In this document: positions 43,244 to 51,910 of the stretch, piece by piece
Layout: the number at the start of each line of letters is the position of its first letter
Numbering within the stretch: position 1 is the stretch's first letter
Assembly: GCA_965225625.1 (NCBI GenBank)
Contig: CBDDBH010000034.1
Coordinates: forward strand, 1-64,000
Length of the DNA stretch: 64,000 nucleotides
DNA from: CBDDBH01 sp965225625
Lineage (GTDB): Bacteria; Pseudomonadota; Gammaproteobacteria; JADZEE01
Reading direction: 5' to 3'
The notes under the pieces: model-generated
The model's database searches: none
Seen by the model: only the letters and a program-made list of their open reading frames with translations
Told to the model about the DNA's origin: nothing
Position numbers and translations under genes: made by a program

Positions 43244-44395
43244 ATGGTAAAGCCTGAGGCCGCAAGCCCCCTGAAGGTGCTCGCCGTGATCGGCAAACTC
43301 GATGTCGGTGGTGCCGAGCACCATCTCTTACAAGTTCTTCCCCGACTTAACCGTAGTGCGATAGTGCCGGCGGTATTCGTGCTCCACAGCGGTGGTGCGC
43401 TGACCGAACGCATGCGCGAGGCCGGCGTGTCGGTATTCGGCCCGCCGGGCAGATTACCGCGCTATGTGAATCTCATCGTGTCGGCGTTTTGTTTGGTCCA
43501 GGTATTGCGGAAGCTTCGTCCGGAAATAATCCACTTCTTTCTGCCCGAGGCCTATCTCGTAGGCGGGATCGTGTCACTGCTATTTCGCTCGCCGTTGCGT
43601 GTAATGAGTCGTCGTAGTTTGAATAACTACCAAAGGCGACGAAAATTCAGCGCGAGTTTAGAACGGTGGCTGCACCCCCACATGGCAGCGGTGTTGGCGA
43701 ATTCGGCAGCAGTTATGGAGCAAATTGCCGCCGAAGGTGTGCCACACGATAAGTTGCATTTGATTTACAGCGGTATTGAATCACCGTTGCCCCGAGATCT
43801 GGCTGCCATCAGTTCGATCCGGCGGTCCCTCGGGTTTGCGGATGAAACCTTTATCATCGCCAATGTTGCAAATCTAATCCCTTACAAGGGGCACCGGGAC
43901 TTGTTGTTTGCGCTCGCAGGGGTCGTCGATAAGCTCCCGGCTGGTTGGCGGTTGTTGTGTATCGGTCGCGACGATGGCCTAGGGCTGCAATTGCGCGAAT
44001 TAGCAATCGAGCTGGGCATTGATGGCCATGTACTGTGGTTGGGGCAGCGAGATGACGTTGCGGATATTCTAGGCATCGCTGACATCGGCGTTTTACCTTC
44101 GCATGAGGAAGGTTTTTCCAACAGCGTCTTGGAAATGATGGCCGCCGCGCTTCCCGTTGTAGTGACCGATGTGGGGGGCAACCGCGAAGCGGTGATTGAT
44201 GGCACCACCGGCCGAGTCGTGGCCCCTGGGGACCGAGTCGGGCTGGGCGAGGCAATTCGAGACCTATCTGCCGACACGGCTGAGCGACGCAATTACGGTG
44301 CCGCTGCTCGGCGACGGGTTGCCAGTGAGTTTGCTCTACAGGATTGCATTAGTAAGTACGAACGGCTTTACCTGGCTTTGACACATCGGCGCTGA
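43244..44395 (+). CDS. Glycosyltransferase family 4 protein
   Basis: This 383-residue GT-B transferase has an N-terminal acceptor domain with KLDVGGAEHHLLQVLPRL. The C-terminal donor domain has ANLIPYKGHRDLLFA and the conserved HEEGFSNSVLEMMAAALPVVVTDVGGNREAV. This form retains sugar from an NDP- or UDP-sugar. It is the first gene of the polysaccharide locus and the only full one on the plus strand there. It converges on the rfbA remnant. Confidence 0.9.
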   Translation: MVKPEAASPLKVLAVIGKLDVGGAEHHLLQVLPRLNRSAIVPAVFVLHSGGALTERMREAGVSVFGPPGRLPRYVNLIVSAFCLVQVLRKLRPEIIHFFLPEAYLVGGIVSLLFRSPLRVMSRRSLNNYQRRRKFSASLERWLHPHMAAVLANSAAVMEQIAAEGVPHDKLHLIYSGIESPLPRDLAAISSIRRSLGFADETFIIANVANLIPYKGHRDLLFALAGVVDKLPAGWRLLCIGRDDGLGLQLRELAIELGIDGHVLWLGQRDDVADILGIADIGVLPSHEEGFSNSVLEMMAAALPVVVTDVGGNREAVIDGTTGRVVAPGDRVGLGEAIRDLSADTAERRNYGAAARRRVASEFALQDCISKYERLYLALTHRR

Positions 44396-44436
44396 ACCGT
44401 TGGGAAATATTTGACGCGAGGTCTAACGTGCCGTGG

Positions 44437-44953
44437 TCAATCTTGCGAATGCAGATCGTGTTCCAAGAGATCGAGTAAATACTGTCCATAGCCGCTACCG
44501 ACCAGCGGTGTGGCAAGATCTTGTAGTTGCTGTTCGTCGATATACCCCATTCGCCAGGCGATCTCTTCGGGACACGCGACTTTCAAGCCCTGACGGTCCT
44601 CCAGAACCTGGATAAATTGCGCGGCGTTAAGCAGCGACGCATGGGTACCGGTATCAAGCCATGCCGTTCCCCTTCCGAGCATCTCCAACTGGAGCTTACG
44701 CTGCTGTAGATAGGTTCGATTGACGTCTGTGATTTCCAGTTCGCCTCGAGCAGAGGGTTTCAGGCCTTTCGCAATCTCCACGACATCGCTGTCATAAAAG
44801 TAGAGTCCGGTCACAGCGATATTTGACGGAGGTTCACTAGGCTTTTCGATAATGTCGACCGGGCGCCCGCTGCTATCGAATTCAACCACTCCGTAGCGCT
44901 CGGGATCTCGCACATAGCAGCCGAAAACGGTGGCACCTTCGTGTTGTTGAGCC
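44437..44953 (-). pseudogene. rfbA: Glucose-1-phosphate thymidylyltransferase, C-terminal stump cut by IS66
   Basis: The frame runs from the IS66 edge at 44953 to a stop at 44437. It matches the last ~170 residues of RfbA/RmlA: GATVFGCYVRDPERYGVVEFD, AVTGLYFYDSDVVEIAKGLK, SARGELEITDVNRTYL, GRGTAWLDTGTH and QGLKVACPEEIAWR. The N-terminal ~120 residues, with the nucleotide-binding GGxGTRL loop, are missing. The protein cannot make dTDP-glucose. The usual partners rfbB and rfbD are not in the window, so the dTDP-rhamnose route at this site was lost. Confidence 0.9.
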
Positions 44954-44961
44954 GTAACCGG

Positions 44962-46542
44962 TTAAACGGCGACGTCTTGAATGCGTTTCTGCGGTGTGTT
45001 GGTCACGGCCAAATCAGACCGTAGCGGGTTATCACTGAACATCGATTTCCATACCCGCGGCGTCAACTGCTCCACCGCACTATCCGGATGGATCGCGATC
45101 CGTTGCAGCACATCGACCAGGTAGGTATACGGGTTGATGCCGTGCAAGCGACACGTGCAGAGCAAACTCTGGATGATCCCAACATGCTCGGCACCCACCT
45201 CCGTCCAGCAAAACAACCACGCCTTGCGCCCCATCGGGATAGGCCGAAGTGCACGCTCTAAGTGATTGGTATCAATGGCGACACTCGGATCTGATAGATA
45301 AATCCGCAATGCGCCCTCACGCTCACTCGCATAACCGACAGCTTTAGTAAACGGTTGGCTGGGTAATAAGTCCAGCCGCTGGCGTTGCCCATGCAACCAA
45401 GCAAAGAACGCATCCACCGCCGGCAAAGCATGTAAACCGCGAGTCGCCTGCGTCGCCACTGCCTCCATTTGTTGCTTGCGGATAGTGGTCTCAACCGTAT
45501 ACAGCTGACCTATCAGTTCAAGCGCGGCATGGGCGCCTGGTGGGTCATCTGACAACGCCCGTTCGAATTGGCGTCTTGTATGGGCCCAGCATTGCGCGTG
45601 CACCACATCCTCGTGTTCAATCGCATAGCGGGCATAAGCCGCCGCACCATCCGTTAACAGCGTGCCCTTAAAGTCCAACAAGGTCTTCTCGATATGCGTG
45701 CGCGCTTTACTCGGCGCAAAGGTAAATGCGATTTCATCCGCCTCGCCATAGATCGGCCAATACCAGGCCGTTCTCATCTTGCCTTTACCTGCGCGGCCCG
45801 CCTTGACCGGCGTCTCGTCCATCGCCAGCGTCTTCGATTGCAAGATATGCCGTAACAGCGCCAGATAAATCGGTTGCAGTAAGCCGCTCGCTTTCTTCAC
45901 CCATTGCGTCAAGCTAGCACGCGATACCGTAATGCCATTCATCGCCAGTCGCTGATGTTGGCGATACAACGGTAAGTGATAGGCGAATTTGTCGACCAGC
46001 ATCCCAGCGACCACACTCACATCCACCATGCTGCCGGGCCACAGACCTTCCGGCGCCGCAAGGGTAACGATTTGACCATCGCGCTTGCGCTTCACCACCG
46101 GCCGGATGTACTTCAATACCACATACGCCCCCGGCCGTTGCGCTAACCGATAGGTCACCTTCTCGCTAATCGATTCAAAGTCACCCGCCAGGTCTGCCGG
46201 TACCGATAAGCGGATGGTTTGGATCGGCACCGAGTCATCAAACCGCAAGCCTTGCTCGGTCACACAATCCGCATCACGACGCTTACCTTTGCGCCGTTGA
46301 TACGTAATGGTTTCTTTCTCAACTTGCGCTGCCTCAGGCCGCTCTACGTTAAAGCCATCCAGTTGCGGTTGGTCCGGATTGGGCTCGATTAAACGCCGTT
46401 CAGACTTGCGACCGAACAGTTGGCGTTTGAACCAGTCGAGTTGATGGGTGAGTGTGGCGACCTGCGTTTTGAGGGTTGTGTTTTCCGCTTGTAACACCGC
46501 CGCATCAAGTGATATTTCCGGCGTTGCATAACCCCCATTCAT
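44962..46542 (-). CDS. tnpC: IS66-family transposase TnpC
   Basis: This 526-residue protein is full length. An N-terminal leucine-zipper-like coil (LQAENTTLKTQVATLTHQLDWFKRQLFG) is followed by a zinc-finger region and the DDE core: LAMDETPVKAG, LLTDGAAAYARY and DTNHLERALRPIPMGRKAWLF. The C-terminal IS66 domain (SLLCTCRLHGINPYTYLVDVL) is present. No lesion is visible, so it may be active. Confidence 0.93.
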   Translation of the reverse strand: MNGGYATPEISLDAAVLQAENTTLKTQVATLTHQLDWFKRQLFGRKSERRLIEPNPDQPQLDGFNVERPEAAQVEKETITYQRRKGKRRDADCVTEQGLRFDDSVPIQTIRLSVPADLAGDFESISEKVTYRLAQRPGAYVVLKYIRPVVKRKRDGQIVTLAAPEGLWPGSMVDVSVVAGMLVDKFAYHLPLYRQHQRLAMNGITVSRASLTQWVKKASGLLQPIYLALLRHILQSKTLAMDETPVKAGRAGKGKMRTAWYWPIYGEADEIAFTFAPSKARTHIEKTLLDFKGTLLTDGAAAYARYAIEHEDVVHAQCWAHTRRQFERALSDDPPGAHAALELIGQLYTVETTIRKQQMEAVATQATRGLHALPAVDAFFAWLHGQRQRLDLLPSQPFTKAVGYASEREGALRIYLSDPSVAIDTNHLERALRPIPMGRKAWLFCWTEVGAEHVGIIQSLLCTCRLHGINPYTYLVDVLQRIAIHPDSAVEQLTPRVWKSMFSDNPLRSDLAVTNTPQKRIQDVAV

Positions 46543-46560
46543 GGGTACGTATTGTACCGT

Positions 46561-46929
46561 TTACACTGCTGACCGTCGATCGTTTTCCGGTAATCGAAAC
46601 CGTTTTAATCGACGCACTGAGCGTAGATCGATCCCTTCAATAATGCACTGCCATTCGCTGCGTTGCAGCCGCTGTTTGACCTCGCTATTCCACCGAACCT
46701 GGAACTGACCGCGTTCGAGTTTCTTACTCCACAGACAATATCCGTCCGACTCAAAGTACAGCGCTTTTAATAACGTACGCCGGCGATTGACGAAAACGTA
46801 CAGTGCCCCATCGAGGGGCTCCTCGTGTAACGCCTGCCGCACCAACGCCGATAAACCATGGAACGATTGACGCATATCAGTCGGTGCCCGACATAACCAT
46901 ATACGCAAACCCGATGGGGGCGACCACAT
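46561..46929 (-). CDS. tnpB: IS66-family accessory protein TnpB
   Basis: This 122-residue protein has the IS66 Orf2 signature: RIWLCRAPTDMRQSFHGLSALV, LDGALYVFVNRRRTLLKALYFESDGYCLWSKKLE. TnpB is required with TnpA and TnpC for transposition of these elements. It overlaps tnpA by one base and precedes tnpC by 18 bases. Confidence 0.93.
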   Translation of the reverse strand: MWSPPSGLRIWLCRAPTDMRQSFHGLSALVRQALHEEPLDGALYVFVNRRRTLLKALYFESDGYCLWSKKLERGQFQVRWNSEVKQRLQRSEWQCIIEGIDLRSVRRLKRFRLPENDRRSAV

Positions 46930-47219
46930 CAGTGCCGTGACACACGTAGCACGATGTCATCACCGAGCGCTAACTCGATATCCCATTGTGCATTGGTTAA
47001 TGGTTGTAACGGGGCCAACTCGACGAAACGTGTTTCCGCCTTCCCTATCTGAGCGTCCCTCGCTGACCTCGACTTCCTTTTACTGAACGTCGAATATCCA
47101 ATTCCTCGCTCAGCACAGAATGCGCGGATCGATGAACCGCTTTGTGCCTGCTCCGCTAATAGGCCACGCCACTCATCCGCACTACGTCGTTTGTTCCGAG
47201 GTTTTCCGTGATCATTCAT
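46929..47219 (-). CDS. tnpA: IS66-family accessory protein TnpA
   Basis: This 96-residue protein has a helix-turn-helix of the IS66 TnpA type (DEWRGLLAEQAQSGSSIRAFCAERGIGYSTFSKRKS) and a C-terminal strand pair (IELALGDDIVLRV). It is the first gene of the element, starting 86 bases inside the right end. Confidence 0.9.
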   Translation of the reverse strand: MNDHGKPRNKRRSADEWRGLLAEQAQSGSSIRAFCAERGIGYSTFSKRKSRSARDAQIGKAETRFVELAPLQPLTNAQWDIELALGDDIVLRVSRH

Positions 47220-47305
47220 TTACCAAGCTCCCGATTGACTGGGAAACCTGGCAAACTAAACCATCTGCCCGCTGCCGTGAATAACGGCCTGGATTGACCG
47301 GTTAC

Positions 47306-47764
47306 GGCGGGCTAGCACCAGGCGAGGGTAACGTAATTTCGGCCAATGCTTCTCAAGGTGTGCGCATTTCGGGCGCGGCTGCGTCCGGCAATCGCATCAT
47401 TGCGAATAAAATTGGTACCGATATGACCGGTACGCGCGCTCTTGGCAACGTGCACGACGGCATCATGGTCAACGACGCTCCCGCAAATGTCATCGGTGGA
47501 GACGAGGCAGGATCAGGCAATATTATTGTCGGCAATCAGCGGCACGGCATTTTAGTTACAGGTAGCGAAGGCAAGGACAATCGGGTCGTAGGAAATCGCG
47601 TCGGCACTACGCGCCAAGGCAGTGTGCTAGGTAACGCCGGATGCGGTATCGTCGTATCCTACGCCGCGAGTGAGTCCATGGATATAGACATCTTGAAGTC
47701 TAGTAACATTATCAGCGACAAGGGCCGCAAGGGGGTTAGTGTCGGGCGCCGCGAATTTAAATAG
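47306..47764 (+). pseudogene. Right-handed parallel beta-helix protein, fragment cut by IS66
   Basis: About 153 codons remain of a repeat protein. Turns repeat the pattern N-x-I/V-x-x-N-x-I-G-T-D/T: GNRIIANKIGTDMTGTRALGNVHDGIMV, then NIIVGNQRHGILVTGS and DNRVVGNRVGTTRQGSVLGNAGCGIVV. Such proteins are secreted, often carbohydrate-binding or -cleaving. The frame enters directly from the IS66 end with no start codon or signal peptide of its own, so the 5' part was lost. Confidence 0.75.
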
Positions 47765-47819
47765 TAGCGCTCTCGGAGGTTGGTGTTAGCAAACAGATGG
47801 GTCTTACGGATTCGGTTCC

Positions 47820-48740
47820 TTAACTTCCATATTTTGCTATCGCATCCTGCCATGTTTGCGGCAAGTCCTCGTCCAGGAACGTGTCGCAGAACGTGTACAC
47901 GTGCCTAAAGCGATCGAACAAAATTTTTCTATTTTCTTCCGGCAAGACGCCCTGCACGGAAGTTTCGTTCCAGCGATCCGAAAATTCAGCGTCTGCGAAA
48001 TCAATCCCAATGAACTCGCACAATTTCGACACCGAATCAGAGGTGAAAAAGTTCTCGTAATATTCAATATAGATTTGATCCCGCGAGAAGACCTCTAAAA
48101 AATTGCGAATTGTCATCTCGTAATCGCTGCGATTGGTGATAATCGGCCCTTCCAAATGTTGTGCAAATTTATCAATAGGTGCGAAGTCAGGATCGCGCCC
48201 TTGCAAGAAGAGGCAATGCGACCAAAAGCGCTCTATCGGATCGCGGATAATAAAGACGAATTTAAGCTTGATTCCTTGCGCAGAAAAAAACTCTTTCATG
48301 AACCGGAAACCGGCAACTGGCAGCACCTGATAAGTCGGCGTGAATTCGCAGAGTGTATCGATAGCAGGATCGGCGATGCGCGCAAAATGCTCAAAGTAGG
48401 CGTCTTCCGAATAGACCATTCTCATTCGATCGACGGAGGCCTGAAAGTGCGGACGGGTGCGCATTCGGTGAATGATCTGGTCGTCCCTGTTTATGTGATC
48501 GAGGACACGATTAATCACCCTAGCTTCATGAAATTCGGTCTGGATCCCAAACTTCGCATCGAAAAAATGGACTTCCTTTAGCGGCGAGCAAATGATTTGG
48601 GAGTGTTTATTGAGATATTGGAAAATCCACGATGAACCAGCCTTAGTCGCCCCAAGACCCATGATAAAAGTTTTGCCGTCCAGACGCGGGTCTTTTATTG
48701 TCCGAGGCCTGAGCCCGCGCAACCAATTGCTGATCGTCAT
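47820..48740 (-). CDS. Sulfotransferase
   Basis: This 306-residue cytosolic enzyme transfers sulfate from PAPS to a glycan or small molecule. The 5'-phosphosulfate loop is in IMGLGATKAGSSWIFQYL, the acceptor-side region in CSPLKEVHFFDAKFG, and the 3'-phosphate site in FVFIIRDPIERFWSHCLF. It resembles bacterial glycan and heparan-type sulfotransferases. Two other sulfotransferases are at 50065 and 53387, with different sequences. Confidence 0.88.
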   Translation of the reverse strand: MTISNWLRGLRPRTIKDPRLDGKTFIMGLGATKAGSSWIFQYLNKHSQIICSPLKEVHFFDAKFGIQTEFHEARVINRVLDHINRDDQIIHRMRTRPHFQASVDRMRMVYSEDAYFEHFARIADPAIDTLCEFTPTYQVLPVAGFRFMKEFFSAQGIKLKFVFIIRDPIERFWSHCLFLQGRDPDFAPIDKFAQHLEGPIITNRSDYEMTIRNFLEVFSRDQIYIEYYENFFTSDSVSKLCEFIGIDFADAEFSDRWNETSVQGVLPEENRKILFDRFRHVYTFCDTFLDEDLPQTWQDAIAKYGS

Positions 48741-48837
48741 CTTTTCCTCGTTTCGCTATTCGATCTCGCACCACACGAGCGCCGTGCGGAACGGAACAGC
48801 GTCGGGTAGCTTGAGATGAGGTTGTCGATTTTCTCGA

Positions 48838-49741
48838 TTAATGTGCCCAGTTGACTGCGTGTTGCATCGGGAAGAGGCGTAAGTCGCAGCTGATCCGGAC
48901 TGCCGAGGCTTTGGTCGGTACGAACGATGCATGCGGAATATGATGATCGAATACTATTACGTCACCGACGTCGATCTTTGGCCGGAACAATACGTGACCG
49001 TCGAGCTCAATTAACGGCGCGTCCGCATTGTCACAGCTGCGGCTGGCTTGATTTAAGCGGGTCAGCCGTTGCCGGGAGGTTTCTTCGTAGTCCGAAAGCG
49101 CTGTTTCGAGCCAGCCGCGCCGGTCACCGAGCGCGAATTGCAAACCGGCGGTATCTTCGTTCGCGGTCTCGCCATTGGGGTTAAGCAAAATCCAGATGTT
49201 GTGTCCAAGTGGAACCCCTTTGTCCTTTATTCCCCATTTTTCCTGGTGGAAGAACAGGGCTCCGCGACGGTCTTGGGGCGTGCCGGCTCGAAAATCGATG
49301 ATTCGCACTCTAACACCTTGGCAGAAAAACTGGCTCGGAATGATAGATTTTATCGCAGTCCAACCAGGTCCGCTCTGGAGTGCATTGAACAAACTGGTCG
49401 ATCGTGTTTGATCCCCGTTGCCCTCGTGCGCCTGCTGGTAATCCGTCCAGGGATCTGCGGCGGCTAACTCCAAGGACATTCCGTTTTCCTTGAAGTCGTA
49501 CTTTTTACCAAATTTTGGACTACCGTCCCCCGCGGATGTGCTTCATTGCCTCGTCCCTACATTGGGATAGGCTGTCGAAAAGTTCCTCCAATAAGAGCGG
49601 CGAATAGGCTCCGCGAAGGACGACTACGCCATGACGGTTGACGATCTCACCAGCGTGTTCGGCCTGTTGTTCCGGCCCTTCGACACTACAATCGATCTCC
49701 AGATTGGAAACTCGATAGCCACCGCACACCAAATCAGACAT
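48838..49741 (-). pseudogene. Phytanoyl-CoA dioxygenase (PhyH)-like protein, frameshifted in a G-run
   Basis: Residues 1-70 from the ATG at 49741 read EIVNRHGVVVLRGAYSPLLLEELFDSL, a normal PhyH N-terminus, then stop after HIRGGR. A second frame from about 49526 carries GDGSPKFGKKYDFKENGMSLELAAADPW and the Fe/2-oxoglutarate domain. That domain has ALFFHQEKWG, a distal VIVFDHHIPHASFV and Arg in VRISCDLR. The switch falls in GGGGG near 49526-49530; removing one G gives a continuous ~300-residue protein. It would hydroxylate a lipid or sugar-linked substrate. A sequence error in the homopolymer is possible. Confidence 0.78.
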
Positions 49742-50064
49742 ATCCCGCCCGGAATTCCACTAGATACATTTTAGTTGCTCATATCCGGATGCCACCTCGA
49801 CGACCCATGCGTGCCGTTCACGCCAGTATAGCGGGTAGTGAGCTCGCGGATGCCTGAAACTATTCGTGCGACCTCGACATTTCGTCGGATTATTGATCAA
49901 ACATAACGCTTTGACTGCGTCTGAAGTCCTGTGATTCCTGACCGGTAGCGCGCGAATCGCAAAATCGCCTCGGATACACAAGCTAAGGCGCCTGGGAGAC
50001 CACACGCCGATTTACCGGGACAACTTCGAGAAGTCCGTTCCGGATTTCGAATCAGGTACTCGAA
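49742..50064. other. Intergenic stretch without a convincing gene
   Basis: About 320 bases separate the PhyH-like gene from the next sulfotransferase. The only open frame (minus strand, 81 codons) has no recognisable motif, no ribosome-binding site and poor composition. No strong palindrome or repeat was seen. It may hold the promoter of the PhyH-like gene. Confidence 0.5.
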
Positions 50065-51093
50065 TCAATACCCGTAGATCTTCAGCTTATCCACGAAGCG
50101 CTTTTGATATTCCGCGACATCTTCGGAATCCAGCATTTCTTTGTACTGCCCGGGCCGCTGTTTCCAGAAAAACGCGCCATCTTTCGCGGTCGAGGCTTGC
50201 GCCGCTTGGAACGCAGTCTTCGTCTCGTCGTCGCTCTTGCCCAGGAAACTGCCCAGCTCCAGAAGGCACTCGACTTTTTTCGCAGATAGGTTTTCGTAGG
50301 AGTATCGAAAAACAGGACAATGTTCAGCGAGTTCACCTGACCAGTACTCGGCGTGTTCGTACCATGATCCGACGGAGCTAAATTGAGGGTTCATCGTCCC
50401 GTATACGGTAAAAGCCCCGAGGAAAGGACCCATCATTTTTTTCTCGATAATTTCGTCGATACTACGGAAATCGGTCGCGAACAACGATTTCCTTGGTCTC
50501 AGCAACCGACTCGGATCTGTTGGCAGATGCATGAAGTTCAAGTGCGATAGAAACACGTCGAGGGGATGCCTTCTAATGTAGATGGCAGCGGCATGCGAAA
50601 TGCTTACGCGTCTAAACGTTTCGTGCAGTGTTTTGTCATGGCTCTTGTAAAATCTGACCACGGTTCCGTCCGGAAGCCGGTAGGTCGGGGCCTTCCAGAT
50701 ATCTGACGAGTAATGATCAGGGATGTTTTCCAGCGAACCATCGAAGCAAAGGTGCGACAAGAACGATCTAAGCCACGTATTTCCTGATTTTGGGAAAGAA
50801 TTGAGTACGATGAATTTCTCGTCAGACGGAATCGGGTCTCCGCTGGTGTAGCTTTGCAGTTGAGTTTTTAAATCTGCGTCTTGCGTTACCGCGAGCAAAT
50901 GTCTAATCGCACCAGCTTCCGGCGTGGCGGTGCCAAGGATCAGACGAAGTGCTGACTGGATATGAGGTGCTTCGAAATCGCCCCGCATATACGAACGGAT
51001 CAATCGTTTAACGCTGGTGTCCGGGATCTCCGCGACGAGCGCTTCGATCGCTGCGCTATCGATATTGTCCGAGTTGTTGTCGTTTTTGGCCAT
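50065..51093 (-). CDS. Sulfotransferase-domain protein
   Basis: This 342-residue protein has an N-terminal helical extension (about 90 residues) and then a sulfotransferase domain. The PAPS loop is VLNSFPKSGNTWLRSFLSHL. The 3'-phosphate region is SHAAAIYIRRHPLDVFLSHL. The C-terminal YKEMLDSEDVAEYQKRF is the typical end segment. It is more like aryl/alcohol sulfotransferases than the neighbour at 47820. It probably modifies the surface glycan or a secreted lipid, which is inference from context. Confidence 0.87.
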   Translation of the reverse strand: MAKNDNNSDNIDSAAIEALVAEIPDTSVKRLIRSYMRGDFEAPHIQSALRLILGTATPEAGAIRHLLAVTQDADLKTQLQSYTSGDPIPSDEKFIVLNSFPKSGNTWLRSFLSHLCFDGSLENIPDHYSSDIWKAPTYRLPDGTVVRFYKSHDKTLHETFRRVSISHAAAIYIRRHPLDVFLSHLNFMHLPTDPSRLLRPRKSLFATDFRSIDEIIEKKMMGPFLGAFTVYGTMNPQFSSVGSWYEHAEYWSGELAEHCPVFRYSYENLSAKKVECLLELGSFLGKSDDETKTAFQAAQASTAKDGAFFWKQRPGQYKEMLDSEDVAEYQKRFVDKLKIYGY

Positions 51094-51262
51094 TAATGTT
51101 GAGCAAAATTCGTAGCGGCGTTAAGCCAGTGGAGATTTCCGTTTCGTAAGAATTCGCTTAATCGGCCACTCGAACTATAAATTCGTCCGCTTTGTTTGGC
51201 GACACGTTCCACGCTAATCGTCGCTGCTAGTCGTTCCGTTTGCGTGCACATGTACAGATCCA

Positions 51263-51910
51263 TTACAGCGTTGCGGCGAGCATTCGCGCGAATGCATCGA
51301 GACCTGCCTCATTGAAATGCGTGTCGTCCCGCCGGAATTCCGAACCAAGCGTATCCGTATCGGGACCGGGTTGACACCCGGCCAGTTGAGTCTGGATCCG
51401 ATTCTGAGCGCGGCGCACCGCCTCGCTGCGTACACCGTCGCGATGCGAAGCTGTACACACGATAAAGGGCAGCTGGGGCCACGTAGTGGAAATAAATTCG
51501 TGAAGCGTAAGAAACTGTTCGAAATAAGCTTCGCTCGAGGTCATCAGTAACGTGTCCTTTTCCCCTTGATGATAAAGCAGATGGCTGACAGGCTCCGTTG
51601 ACGACTCAACGATTGGCACTGCCGAGAGCAGACGTTTGTAACATTTGCCGCCGGCTGCCCAATCTGCCGACGATGTGCCACCCCGCGCCAGCACTGTTAC
51701 GGAAAAATTAGAGATCGTGCCGCGACCTTTAAGCAATGGTCCGAGACGCGTCCATACGCTTCCTTCCTCGCCAGTACCGCCAGGGAGCGGATCGGCAAGC
51801 CGACGTCGAATACCATCACACCAGCAGGAACCCCAATTCGACTGACGCGCTCCCGAACCGTGGTTGGCGACGTTGGATTGACCGAGAACGAGGATATGAA
51901 TGTCATTCAT
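51263..51910 (-). CDS. SGNH-type carbohydrate esterase (sialate O-acetylesterase-like)
   Basis: This 215-residue hydrolase has the N-terminal block ILVLGQSNVANHG (catalytic Ser in GQSN), a central YHQGEKDTL and a C-terminal RDDTHFNEAGLDAFA holding the Asp-x-x-His pair. The set is typical of SASA/SGNH esterases that remove acetyl groups from glycans. It lacks a signal peptide. Its start overlaps the stop of the glycosyltransferase upstream by 4 bases (ATGA), so it acts with that enzyme on the same glycan. Confidence 0.8.
   Translation of the reverse strand: MNDIHILVLGQSNVANHGSGARQSNWGSCWCDGIRRRLADPLPGGTGEEGSVWTRLGPLLKGRGTISNFSVTVLARGGTSSADWAAGGKCYKRLLSAVPIVESSTEPVSHLLYHQGEKDTLLMTSSEAYFEQFLTLHEFISTTWPQLPFIVCTASHRDGVRSEAVRRAQNRIQTQLAGCQPGPDTDTLGSEFRRDDTHFNEAGLDAFARMLAATL

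Larger units (their letters stand above)
44954..47305 (-). mobile_element. IS66-family insertion sequence
   Basis: This 2,352-bp element has ends GTAACCGG (44954) and CCGGTTAC (47305) and carries the standard three genes tnpA, tnpB and tnpC. The flanking octamers (GTTGAGCC left, GGCGGGCT right) are not a duplication, although IS66 normally makes 8-bp ones. Left and right flanks belong to two different truncated genes. This implies a recombination or deletion after insertion. Confidence 0.88.

Noticed and set aside
44954..47305. Simple IS66 insertion with an 8-bp target duplication
   Set aside because: The flanking octamers GTTGAGCC and GGCGGGCT do not match, and the two flanks belong to different genes.
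49760..50005. 81-codon minus-strand open frame
   Set aside because: No motif, no ribosome-binding site and composition unlike the neighbouring genes.
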